Origin: CALCKW01 sp033852095
GTDB lineage: Bacteria; Pseudomonadota; Gammaproteobacteria; CALCKW01
Direction of reading: 5' to 3'
Assembly (NCBI GenBank): GCA_033852095.1
Contig: JAWSVD010000074.1
Span: 94,186-158,185 of the forward strand
DNA: 64,000 bases
Program-made: the position numbers and the translations under genes
Shown: positions 36,874 through 45,475 of the stretch, in pieces
Numbering within the stretch: position 1 is the stretch's first letter
How the letters are laid out: each line of letters begins with the position of its first letter
Notes under the pieces: model-generated
Databases searched by the model: none
Told to the model about the DNA's origin: nothing
What the model saw: only the letters and a program-made list of their open reading frames with translations

Positions 36874-38373
36874 ATGAAATCAGGCTGGCATAATTACCAG
36901 AGCCCCAGTTACGACGAGTTAATTGATAAGAACAGCAAACCCCGACCGGCATCGCGCAAGCTGGTCGCGTATTTTGACTCCCTAGACGACACCCAAATAG
37001 ATCAACATCGCAAGGCCGCCGAGCTCGCCATCACCCAGATGGGGATTACCTTCACCGTCTACTCCGACGGCGAAAACATCGACCGAGATTGGCCCTTTGA
37101 TATCATCCCCCGCATCATCGAACAATCCGAATGGACGCAAATACAAAGGGGCCTGACCCAGCGTCTACGCGCCCTGAACTTGTTCATAGATGACATCTAC
37201 AATGAGCAGCGCATCATCAAAGACGGCGTGGTGCCGCAGTCGCTACTCGACAGCTCCAAGAATTTCCTGCCCGAATGCCGCGGCATCAAACCCGCGCACG
37301 GTGTCTGGGCGCATATCTGTGGCAGCGATCTAGTGCGCGACGAAGACGGCAAGGTCTATGTCTTGGAGGACAACCTGCGCGTACCCTCCGGCGTGTCCTA
37401 CATGATCGAGAACCGCGAGATCATGAAGCGCGCCCTGCCCGAGCTTTTCAGCCTGTGCAACATCCTGCCCGTCGACGATTACACCGCCAATTTGCGCGCC
37501 ATGCTCTGTTCACTCAGTGACAAGCCGCGCCCCACGCTCTGCGTGCTCACACCGGGCGTCTACAACTCCGCCTACTTCGAGCACACCTACTTGGCGCAGA
37601 GCATCGGTGCGATATTGGTCGAGGGCCGCGACCTCGAAGTATTAGAAGACGGCTATGTCTACGTGCGCAACGTGGAAGGCTATGAACGCGTGGATGTTAT
37701 CTACCGCCGCGTCGACGACGAATTTATCGACCCCGAGTGTTTTAACTCTGAATCCACCCTTGGCGTATCAGGACTGATGAAGGCTTGGCGCAAGGGCAAG
37801 GTAGCGATAGCCAATGCACCGGGCGCCGGTGTTGCCGACGACAAGGTCGTCTACGCCTACGTGCCGGATATCATCAAATATTACCTCGACGAAGAACCGC
37901 TGATCGACAACGTGCCGACCTACCGCTGCGACGAGCCCGAGCACTGCGAATACGTGCTCGCCAACCTTGAGAAACTGGTGGTTAAACCGGCCAACGAATC
38001 GGGCGGCTACGGCATGCTGATCGGTCCACACAGCACGGCCGAAGAGCGCGAAGACTGCCGCAAACGCGTCTTGGAAGACCCGCGCAACTACATCGGTCAA
38101 CCAACGCTGGGCATTTCCACATCTCCCACACTTTACGGCGATGGCATCGCTCCGAGACACGTCGATCTTCGCCCCTTTGTTCTACAAGGTGCGGATTTGC
38201 AAGTCACCACGGGCGGGCTCACACGTGTAGCCCTGGTCCCTGGATCGCTCATCGTCAACTCCTCCCAAGGAGGCGGCAGCAAAGACACCTGGATTGTCGA
38301 CAATCGAGACGATGTCGACCCAGAGACACTGGACTCAGTCCAGAGCCAATCACAATCTTCCGCTCAGCTCTAG
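36874..38373 (+). CDS. circularly permuted type-2 ATP-grasp protein
   Basis: A 499-residue stand-alone circularly permuted ATP-grasp enzyme (former DUF404/DUF407). Intact motifs: HICGSDLVRDEDG, VLEDNLRVPSGVSYMIENR (from about 164), VDVIYRRVDDEFIDPECF, VVKPANESGGYGMLIG (from about 369) and the closing SLIVNSSQGGGSKDTW. It is predicted to form peptide or amide bonds using ATP. It lies 162 bases after the transglutaminase gene and 13 bases before the alpha-E gene. Unlike the fused copy, its ATP-binding segments look complete, so this is probably the active ligase. Confidence 0.92.
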   Translation: MKSGWHNYQSPSYDELIDKNSKPRPASRKLVAYFDSLDDTQIDQHRKAAELAITQMGITFTVYSDGENIDRDWPFDIIPRIIEQSEWTQIQRGLTQRLRALNLFIDDIYNEQRIIKDGVVPQSLLDSSKNFLPECRGIKPAHGVWAHICGSDLVRDEDGKVYVLEDNLRVPSGVSYMIENREIMKRALPELFSLCNILPVDDYTANLRAMLCSLSDKPRPTLCVLTPGVYNSAYFEHTYLAQSIGAILVEGRDLEVLEDGYVYVRNVEGYERVDVIYRRVDDEFIDPECFNSESTLGVSGLMKAWRKGKVAIANAPGAGVADDKVVYAYVPDIIKYYLDEEPLIDNVPTYRCDEPEHCEYVLANLEKLVVKPANESGGYGMLIGPHSTAEEREDCRKRVLEDPRNYIGQPTLGISTSPTLYGDGIAPRHVDLRPFVLQGADLQVTTGGLTRVALVPGSLIVNSSQGGGSKDTWIVDNRDDVDPETLDSVQSQSQSSAQL

Positions 38374-38386
38374 GGGACGCAGACTT

Positions 38387-39331
38387 ATGCTCGCTCGCGT
38401 TGCAGAAAACATTTATTGGCTGGGCCGTTACCTGGAAAGAGTAGAGGGCACCGTTCGCCTGCTCAATGCCCACACCAACATGCTCATGGACTCTCCCTAC
38501 ACCAGCGCCAAGAACGGCTGGTCGCCGCTGCTCGCCGTTACCGGCGCAGACGAACTCTACGATGAACTCTACGATCACGTCACCGCCGCCAATGTCTCGC
38601 GTTTTATCATCGCCGACAAACGCAACTTTGGCTCCCTGGCCAGCTCCATCCAGGCGGTACGCTACAACTTGCGGGCCTGCCGGGACATGGTGCCCACCAG
38701 CCTCTACGAAACCATCAACAAACTCTGCCTGAGCGCCAGATCCGCTCTAAGCGATGATTTCGACACCGCCAACCGCCACCACTTTCTAAACACCGTAGAA
38801 CAGCACATGCTGTCGATTCGCGGCGCGGTGGACGGCACCATGAACCGTGACCAGAGTTTCCAGTTCATGCGCATCGGCACGTACATAGAGCGCGCCGACA
38901 TGACTTCGCGCATCCTCGATGTGCGCTCCGCCAATCTCTTGCCCAGCAAAGATCAACAAGCGCTTCTGCCCTTCGAAAACCGGCAGTGGGAATCGGTGCT
39001 GCGCTCGGTCTCATCCTTGCAAATGTACCGCCGCCACTGCGGTCCGGTGGCCGGGGCGGATGTGTTGGCCTATTTGCTGCAGAGCACAACAAGCCCTCGC
39101 AGTTATCGCTTTTGCATAGACCGTCTCGGCGAACTGATCCACTCCATCGGCGGCGGCGATCAAGCGCTGAACGAACTGTCCAAACTCAGCGCCCTGCTCG
39201 CAGCAGCCGAATTTCAGGAACTGGGCAGCGATCCACAGCGGTTGCACGACTTTGTCGACACACTGGAAATACATTTGGCCAGCGTCAGCGACAGCATCGT
39301 TGGCAGCTACTTTTCACCCAAGGAACTCTAA
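38387..39331 (+). CDS. alpha-E domain protein
   Basis: A 314-residue all-helical alpha-E (former DUF403) protein starting MLARVAENIYWLGRYLERVEGTVRLL, the standard family opening. Later segments include FMRIGTYIERADMTSRILDVR and YRFCIDRLGELIHSI. The ATG at 38387 is chosen because the family begins there; upstream in-frame starts overlap the ATP-grasp gene. Alpha-E proteins almost always accompany this ATP-grasp type and are thought to assist peptide synthesis, perhaps by holding the growing product. Biochemistry is unknown. Confidence 0.92.
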   Translation: MLARVAENIYWLGRYLERVEGTVRLLNAHTNMLMDSPYTSAKNGWSPLLAVTGADELYDELYDHVTAANVSRFIIADKRNFGSLASSIQAVRYNLRACRDMVPTSLYETINKLCLSARSALSDDFDTANRHHFLNTVEQHMLSIRGAVDGTMNRDQSFQFMRIGTYIERADMTSRILDVRSANLLPSKDQQALLPFENRQWESVLRSVSSLQMYRRHCGPVAGADVLAYLLQSTTSPRSYRFCIDRLGELIHSIGGGDQALNELSKLSALLAAAEFQELGSDPQRLHDFVDTLEIHLASVSDSIVGSYFSPKEL

Positions 39332-39337
39332 GCCACT

Positions 39338-42300
39338 ATGGGCATTCACGTTGGTCTCACGCATGTCATGCGTTACAAGTACGACGAGCCAGTCACGCTC
39401 AGCCCGCACATCATTCGGCTGCGCCCTGCTCCCCATAGTCGCACCCCCATCTTGTCTTACAGTCTGAAGATCAAACCCGAAAACCATTTCATCAACTGGC
39501 AACAAGACCCCTTCGGCAACTACCAGGCGCGCATCGTCTTCCCCGAGCCGACCACCGAGCTGAGCGTCGAGATGGACTTGATCGCCGATTTGACCGTGAT
39601 CAATCCTTTCGACTTTTTTGTCGAGGACTACGCCGAGAACTTCCCCTTTGATTACGATGACGACAACGCCGTGGAGTTGGCGCCGTATTTAAAGAGCAAG
39701 AAACCCGGCCCGCTGCTGAAGACATGGCTGAAGAAAAACAAGCCCAAGAAAGGCGCCATCAACAACATCCTGGTGGAGCTCAACCAGGCCGTGCAGCAAG
39801 TTGTGGATTACCGCGTGCGACTGGAGCCCGGTGTGCAGAGCGCCGAGGAAACCCTCGAGCTCGGCAGCGGCTCCTGCCGCGACAGCGCCTGGCTGCTGGT
39901 GCAGATACTGCGCAACTACGGCATGGCCGCGCGATTTGTCTCAGGCTACCTAGTACAACTGCGCCCCGATGAAAAACCCATCGAAGGCCCGGCGGGCACC
40001 GCCGAAGATTTCACCGACCTGCACGCCTGGGCCGAAGTCTTCCTGCCCGGCGCCGGCTGGGTTGGATTGGACGCGACCTCCGGGCTGCTCGCTGGCGAAG
40101 GCCACATACCCTTGGCCTGCACCCCGCTGCCCACCAGCGCCGCGCCACTCAGTGGTATGTCCAGTTCTAACGCCGACGACTTCAGCTACAGCAACACCGT
40201 GCAACGCATCGACGAGCGGCCGCGCGTCACCCTGCCCTACACAGAAGAGGTCTGGCAGTCCGTATTGGCGCTCGGCGAAGCGGTCGACATCCGTCTCAAA
40301 GATCAGGACGTACGCCTGACCATGGGCGGCGAGCCTACCTTCGTCTCCAGCGATGACATGGAGGGCGCCGAGTGGAACCACGAAGCACTGGGCAAGGACA
40401 AGCTCAAGCTGGCCGGCGACCTGATGGCGCGCATGCACCAGAGCTTCGCCCCCAGTGGCCTGACCTCTTTTGCTCAGGGCAAGTGGTACCCCGGCGAGGA
40501 AACCCCGCGCTGGGCGATGATCTGCCACTGGCGCCAGGACGGCAAACAACTCTGGCGAAACCCGGCCTGTCTCGCTCTACCGGGCCAGCCCGAAGCCAAG
40601 CAGACACACGCCTCGGCGCTGGCCTTTGCCGACAGCCTCTCCGAGTGGCTCGGTGTGCCCGGCGATTGCCTGATGCCCGCCTTCGAAGATCCGCTGCACC
40701 ACCTGCACCTAGAGAGCTTGCTGCCGGACGGTATCGAGCTACAGGATTTAGACCTCAAAGACGCTTCGGCGAGACGCCAGCTGGCGACCAAACTCAGCCA
40801 GGGCCTCGACGAAGCCGTGGCCTGGGTACTGCCGTTGCGATCCGTCACCGGACCCGGCGAGTGGCAGAGCTGCAAATGGCCAATGCGCCGCGGGCAGGTA
40901 TTCCTCGCGCCCGGCGATTCCCCGGCTGGTTTGCGCCTGCCCTTGGGCTCGGTTGCCATCGAGGCGGACGACGCCCCCTTGGCCCTGCCTGAAGACACCA
41001 TGCACGCCGACGGCCCGCTGCCGGTTCCTGCGCGCAAAAAACCCAAGTCGCGTGGCAAAGCGCACCCCAAGACTTTCCAGACAGCACTCTGTGTCGAGTG
41101 GCGTGATGAGTCGATTTACGTTTTCTTGCCGCCGCTGCGCAGCGCCACTGAGTTTGTCTTCCTCACCAACGCGATAGAACAAGCGGCCGAAGCCAGCGAC
41201 GTGGCCATTATCCTCGAGGGCTACGAGCCTCCGCGTGATCCACGCTTGCAATCCTTCAGAATCACCCCTGATCCGGGCGTGATCGAAGTCAACGTGCACC
41301 CCACGCGCAACTTCAGCGAGCTGGTGGAACAAACAGAAACCCTCTACCAGCTGGCCAAAGAATCGCGCCTGAGCGCCGAGAAGTTCATGCAGGACGGCCG
41401 CCACACGGGCACCGGCGGCGGCAACCACATCACCTTCGGCGGCGTCACCCCTGCGGACAGCCCCTTCCTGCGCAGGCCCGATTTGCTCGGTAGTATGATC
41501 ACCTGGTGGCAACACCACCCCAGCTTGTCGTATTTGTTCTCGGGCATGTTCATCGGCCCCACCAGCCAGGCACCACGGGTGGACGAAGCACGCAACGAGT
41601 CACTCTACGAGTTGGAGTTGGCCCTGTCGCGGCTGCCCAGTGGCGAGTCACAGCAGCCTTGGTTGGTGGATCGCCTGCTGCGCAATCTGCTGATCGACCT
41701 GACCGGCAATACCCACCGCGCCGAGATCTGTATCGACAAGCTCTACAGCCCCGACGGCCCAACCGGTCGCCAGGGTCTGGTCGAGTTCCGTGCCTTTGAA
41801 ATGCCACCGCACTCGCGCATGAGCATCGTGCAAGCACTCTTGCTGCGCTGTCTTATCACCCGTTTCTGGGACAAACCCTACAGCGGCAAGCTGGTGCGCT
41901 GGGGCACAGAGTTGCACGACCGCTTCATGCTGCCGCACTATCTGTGGGCTGACATCAGTGATGTCATCGACGACCTGCAAGAGCACGGCATGGACTACCA
42001 ACACGACTGGCTGGAAGCTTTCTGGGAATTCCGCTTCCCCGTCTACGGCACCCGTCAGATCGGCGACATCCACATAGAGCTTCGCGCAGCGATCGAACCC
42101 TGGCACGTGCTCGGCGAAGAATCCAGCGCGGGCGGCATGGCGCGCTACGTGGATTCATCTCTAGAGCGGCTGCAGGTCAAGGTATCGGGTCTCACGGACA
42201 GCCGCTACCTCATCACCTGCAACAACCGCGTATTGCCGATGCGCGCCACTGGCGTCAGCGGCGAGTACGTGGTCGGGGTGCGCTACCGCGCCTGGCAGCC

Positions 42301-42643
42301 ACCGCACTGCCTGCACCCGGATCTCCCCGTCGATGCACCGCTGGTGTTTGACGTGATCGACACCTGGAACGACCGCTCTCTCGGCGGCTGTGCCTATCAC
42401 GTTTCGCACCCCGGTGGCCGCAGCTACGACGACGTGCCGGTCAACGCCAACGTGGCAGAGGCACGCCGTTTGGCGCGCTTTGAGGAGAACAACCACACAC
42501 CGCCCAAGTTAACGCCAAAACCTGAAGCGATGAGCACCGGCAGTTTCCTCAGCACCGAGCCACAGGCAACGGTGCCAAGCTACTCGAAAATGGACGAAAA
42601 CGCCGAGTACCCCTACACGGTAGATCTTCGACGCCAGCACTAG
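39338..42643 (+). CDS. large transglutaminase-like protein with DUF2126 region
   Basis: A 1101-residue protein. The N-terminal 290 residues form a transglutaminase-like domain with C180 in GSGSCRDSAWLL, H229 in DLHAWAEVF and D245 in GLDATSG. The rest is the DUF2126 region (from DVRLTMGGEPTFVSSDDMEG to YDDVPVNANVAEAR), including TGGGNHITFGG and EFRAFEMPPHSRMS, which recall glutamine-synthetase/GCS-like folds but are not assigned here. Six bases separate it from the alpha-E gene, and it ends the cluster. It is expected to trim or crosslink peptides; the DUF2126 role is unknown. Confidence 0.9.
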   Translation: MGIHVGLTHVMRYKYDEPVTLSPHIIRLRPAPHSRTPILSYSLKIKPENHFINWQQDPFGNYQARIVFPEPTTELSVEMDLIADLTVINPFDFFVEDYAENFPFDYDDDNAVELAPYLKSKKPGPLLKTWLKKNKPKKGAINNILVELNQAVQQVVDYRVRLEPGVQSAEETLELGSGSCRDSAWLLVQILRNYGMAARFVSGYLVQLRPDEKPIEGPAGTAEDFTDLHAWAEVFLPGAGWVGLDATSGLLAGEGHIPLACTPLPTSAAPLSGMSSSNADDFSYSNTVQRIDERPRVTLPYTEEVWQSVLALGEAVDIRLKDQDVRLTMGGEPTFVSSDDMEGAEWNHEALGKDKLKLAGDLMARMHQSFAPSGLTSFAQGKWYPGEETPRWAMICHWRQDGKQLWRNPACLALPGQPEAKQTHASALAFADSLSEWLGVPGDCLMPAFEDPLHHLHLESLLPDGIELQDLDLKDASARRQLATKLSQGLDEAVAWVLPLRSVTGPGEWQSCKWPMRRGQVFLAPGDSPAGLRLPLGSVAIEADDAPLALPEDTMHADGPLPVPARKKPKSRGKAHPKTFQTALCVEWRDESIYVFLPPLRSATEFVFLTNAIEQAAEASDVAIILEGYEPPRDPRLQSFRITPDPGVIEVNVHPTRNFSELVEQTETLYQLAKESRLSAEKFMQDGRHTGTGGGNHITFGGVTPADSPFLRRPDLLGSMITWWQHHPSLSYLFSGMFIGPTSQAPRVDEARNESLYELELALSRLPSGESQQPWLVDRLLRNLLIDLTGNTHRAEICIDKLYSPDGPTGRQGLVEFRAFEMPPHSRMSIVQALLLRCLITRFWDKPYSGKLVRWGTELHDRFMLPHYLWADISDVIDDLQEHGMDYQHDWLEAFWEFRFPVYGTRQIGDIHIELRAAIEPWHVLGEESSAGGMARYVDSSLERLQVKVSGLTDSRYLITCNNRVLPMRATGVSGEYVVGVRYRAWQPPHCLHPDLPVDAPLVFDVIDTWNDRSLGGCAYHVSHPGGRSYDDVPVNANVAEARRLARFEENNHTPPKLTPKPEAMSTGSFLSTEPQATVPSYSKMDENAEYPYTVDLRRQH

Positions 42644-42678
42644 AAAAAAGCGGATAAATCCCCTCTGGATTTATCCGC
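42644..42678 (-). terminator. 12-bp perfect hairpin with minus-strand T run
   Basis: GCGGATAAATCC (42650-42661) and GGATTTATCCGC (42667-42678) form a perfect stem with a five-base loop. The six A at 42644-42649 give a U tract in minus-strand RNA. It lies directly after the stop of the transglutaminase/DUF2126 gene and about 350 bases downstream of the minus-strand oxidoreductase. It may end both transcripts, but the plus side lacks a T run. Confidence 0.6.
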
Positions 42679-43024
42679 CTCCCTGTCCGGGCCTCTGTGC
42701 CCACAGTTTGTCAGCACACGTGGTTTTTTCGGCGGATCTTAGTCTGCGGGACACGTTGTTTCCGCCTTGGCTGCTTCTCGATATTTGACCTTGAACTGTG
42801 CGGATCGCTTCGCTCAACGACACACTACGCCACCGACTCAGTCATGCTCGATGACATTCGGGACTTGTACGCTCCTTTACTTTTGCATGGGTGATTTTGT
42901 AGGGTGCTGTTGAGCCTGCGAAACGCACCGCTTACGCATTGGCTTCGTCTCGAACTTTTAACCACGAACGGTGCGGATCGCTCAACCAGCCCCCACATTC
43001 AACGGCGCCCTACGGATTGTCGTT
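42679..43024. other. non-coding region between convergent genes
   Basis: No gene is seen between the transglutaminase/DUF2126 gene and the oxidoreductase. Apart from the hairpin just before it, no structure or repeat stands out. Confidence 0.5.
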
Positions 43025-45100
43025 TCACGAGGCGCTGTGATGCTGTGGAGCATGATACAACTCAACCTCCACAAAGGTCTCGTTATAACAAGCCCCGTCC
43101 CCGATGTCGGTGCGAATCCCCACGGGGATCAAGGCATTCGCCGTCAACCCTGTATCACTGCTCGCACGCCAGGTCCCCTTGGGGCTGTAGATCACCCCCG
43201 CGCGCGTCGAGTCATTCACCTTCAGAGCCAAGCTCACCCGGGCTTGATTGTTCCACACCACAACCTTGTCACCGTCAGATAAGCCGCGTGCCGCCGCATC
43301 ATCCGGGTGCATCTCCAGCACTTCCAGCCCTGTCGATGCAGGGTGGCCGCCGAATGTCGCGTTGGTGCGCTTAGTGGACGACGGCGTGATCAAGGTCAAT
43401 GGCAGCTCTTGCGGCACAGCCTCATAGCGCGGTACACCGTAGCCATAACGCGCTTCAAGATCCGCACTGAACAGCTCTATCTTTCCGCTCTTCGTCGCAG
43501 GCGAAACCGTGCCACACATCACCATCTGCTCGCCTGCAGGCGCTGTCATTTCTATGGAAGACGTCAACGGGATTTCACTGGGCCGCACACCACCGAAGAA
43601 CGCATGATCGCCGTCGAAGGCATCGTCCATCAGCTGCTCATCGGTGGCCTTGAAGCAAACATCGTCGTAGCCAAATCGCTGTGCCAGACGCCTGAATATC
43701 TCGGTGTTGGGCAAAGACTCCCCCACACAGGGAATCACCGGTGCAGCGCGCTGGATGTAGTTCTGTCCGTAGGCGCCGTAGATATCATCAAATTCAAAAT
43801 GGCTGGACGCCGGCAAGATAACATCGCAAAACTGCATGCTGTCGTTCATCACCACGTCACAGCCGACCACAAACAAATCCTCTCGGCTGAGCGCGTTGAT
43901 CATGTTCTGCTGATCCGGGTGGGTGGCCACGGGGTTGTGGTTGTAAATCATCACCGCCCGCACCGGCACATCCAGCGACTCATCCAACAACTTCGCCGCC
44001 ACGTCGACGATATTGAACACCCGCGTGCCGGCGGGCAGCAGATCACTGCGCTGCAGCTTGTCGGTTGTCTTGGGCGAGCCCACATTGGATTTGGCCACAA
44101 CACCCGCGCCCAGTCGCCCATGATTACCGGTCAGCGCCATCAACGCCATCGCCGCACGCAGGCCCGAGCCGCCACTGCGGCCCCGCTCGATGCCGTTACC
44201 CACTGACGTAGCAATTGTTTTCTTCTCGGCGTACAACGTCACTAGCGCTTCAAACTGCTCGGCGCTGATACCACAGCAATCCTGCACAACAGCTGCGCTG
44301 TACTGCCGTGCCTGTGCCATGTAAGCATCAAAGCCTGTCGTCCACGCGGCAATGAACGTCTCATCCAGCGCGCCGCGTCGCTCCAGCTCCGCGGCCAACC
44401 CCATGGCCAACACCACATCGGTGCCGGGCTTGATCTGTACAAACACATCTGCCTGCTGCGCAATTTTGATGCGCTTCGGGTCAACCACCACCAGCACAGC
44501 ACCCTTGGCACGTGCACGCTTGATAATCCGAGTCAGGTGCAGGTTAGAAACCGTGACATTGTTGCCCCACACCACAACTAAATCCGCGTGCTCCGCCTGC
44601 TCAGGCGGCATGCCCGGCGCTGCACCAAACAGGCTGCTATAGGCCTCGCCGCGCACCCCACCGCACAGCGGGCCGCGATCCAGCTGCGTCGCCCCCATCT
44701 TGTTGAAAAAACGCCTGTCCATGGAGCCGCCACCCAGCTCGCCGTGTGGCCCAGCGTAGTTAAACGGCAACACAGCCTCGGGCCCACCCTGCGCTATCGC
44801 GCGCTTGAAGCCATCGACCACCAAGCCCAATGCTTCGTCCCAAGTAATAGCCTCATAGCTGCCCGAGCCACGCGGGCCGCTGCGCCGCAATGGCGTGCTC
44901 AGACGACCCGGCCCGTGCACAAAATCGGGGTAGTAGCGTGCAACCTTGTTACATATCACGCCATCCGTATAGGGATTGGCGTGCGAGCCCTTGACCTCCA
45001 GCACCTGCCCGTCTTTGACACGGACATTGAGACTGCAGGTATCGGGGCAATCGAGCGGACAGACACTGGGCAGAACGGTTTCTGGGGCGGTTGTGTGCAT
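43025..45100 (-). CDS. molybdopterin-dependent oxidoreductase with 4Fe-4S cluster
   Basis: A DMSO-reductase-family enzyme of about 691 residues. The N-terminal cluster motif is CPLDCPDTC followed by a fourth Cys in GVICNK. The molybdopterin guanine dinucleotide contacts include VVWGNNVTVSNLHLTR, VVDPKRIKIA, IYNHNPVATHPDQ and the C-terminal KVVVWNNQARVSL domain. No Tat twin-arginine signal is visible, so it is probably cytoplasmic, like assimilatory or formate-dehydrogenase-like members. No electron-transfer subunit or chaperone gene is adjacent. The ATG at 45100 follows GGATC. Substrate not predictable. Confidence 0.88.
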   Translation of the reverse strand: MHTTAPETVLPSVCPLDCPDTCSLNVRVKDGQVLEVKGSHANPYTDGVICNKVARYYPDFVHGPGRLSTPLRRSGPRGSGSYEAITWDEALGLVVDGFKRAIAQGGPEAVLPFNYAGPHGELGGGSMDRRFFNKMGATQLDRGPLCGGVRGEAYSSLFGAAPGMPPEQAEHADLVVVWGNNVTVSNLHLTRIIKRARAKGAVLVVVDPKRIKIAQQADVFVQIKPGTDVVLAMGLAAELERRGALDETFIAAWTTGFDAYMAQARQYSAAVVQDCCGISAEQFEALVTLYAEKKTIATSVGNGIERGRSGGSGLRAAMALMALTGNHGRLGAGVVAKSNVGSPKTTDKLQRSDLLPAGTRVFNIVDVAAKLLDESLDVPVRAVMIYNHNPVATHPDQQNMINALSREDLFVVGCDVVMNDSMQFCDVILPASSHFEFDDIYGAYGQNYIQRAAPVIPCVGESLPNTEIFRRLAQRFGYDDVCFKATDEQLMDDAFDGDHAFFGGVRPSEIPLTSSIEMTAPAGEQMVMCGTVSPATKSGKIELFSADLEARYGYGVPRYEAVPQELPLTLITPSSTKRTNATFGGHPASTGLEVLEMHPDDAAARGLSDGDKVVVWNNQARVSLALKVNDSTRAGVIYSPKGTWRASSDTGLTANALIPVGIRTDIGDGACYNETFVEVELYHAPQHHSAS

Positions 45101-45203
45101 GATCAGATCCAAAACAAAGTGGCGAATAGCTGCCGATCAGATTAACGCAATGCAAGCACCTTTAAGACAGCCAAAGAGATCAACCCCACCGAGCCATAAC
45201 GCC

Positions 45204-45225
45204 GCCCCGCGAGATCTCGCGGGGC
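45204..45225. repeat. perfect 22-bp GC-rich palindrome
   Basis: The sequence GCCCCGCGAGA is followed directly by its reverse complement TCTCGCGGGGC, so all 22 bases are self-complementary. In RNA it would form a strong stem. No T run follows. It lies in the 375-base non-coding stretch upstream of the molybdopterin oxidoreductase. Confidence 0.45.
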
Positions 45226-45373
45226 ATACCGCCGATGCACCAGCGCACAACCTGCCCTACAAGGTTGCCAGTAGACGCGAAAACCGTAGGGCGTATAAGC
45301 CGCAGGCGCATCCGCGTTCTCCGCCACAATCCGCAGACCATTCGGCCAATGTTCCCGCAGTCTATAACCCTAA

Positions 45374-45449
45374 CAGCCCGTTCAANNNNNNNNNNNNNNN
45401 NNNNNNNNNNNNNNNNNNNNNNNNNNNNNNNCTGTTCTTGAACGGGCTG
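45374..45449. repeat. 12-bp inverted repeat flanking the N gap
   Basis: CAGCCCGTTCAA (45374-45385) abuts the N run (45386-45431). TTGAACGGGCTG (45438-45449) lies just after it and is the exact reverse complement. The arms could be a terminator or stem-loop of the minus-strand sigma-factor transcript, the ends of a lost element, or an assembly artefact. Confidence 0.6.
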
Positions 45450-45475
45450 CTAACGCTGCTTTCAATGTGATGGCT

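Larger units (their letters stand above)
45101..45475. other. non-coding region containing an assembly gap
   Basis: Holds no gene. It contains the 22-bp palindrome at 45204-45225 and the N run flanked by an inverted repeat. Any element lost in the gap cannot be judged. Confidence 0.6.

Noticed and set aside
42650..42678. Plus-strand intrinsic terminator of the ATP-grasp cluster
   Set aside because: The stem is perfect but the plus-strand side is followed by CTCCCTGTCC without a T run; the U tract is on the minus strand.
45366..45455. Integron attC-like site around the N gap
   Set aside because: The arms CTAAC...TTGAAC recall attC, but the right end reads GCTAACG rather than GTTRRRY and the left core lacks a purine at its first position. 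No integrase is present.
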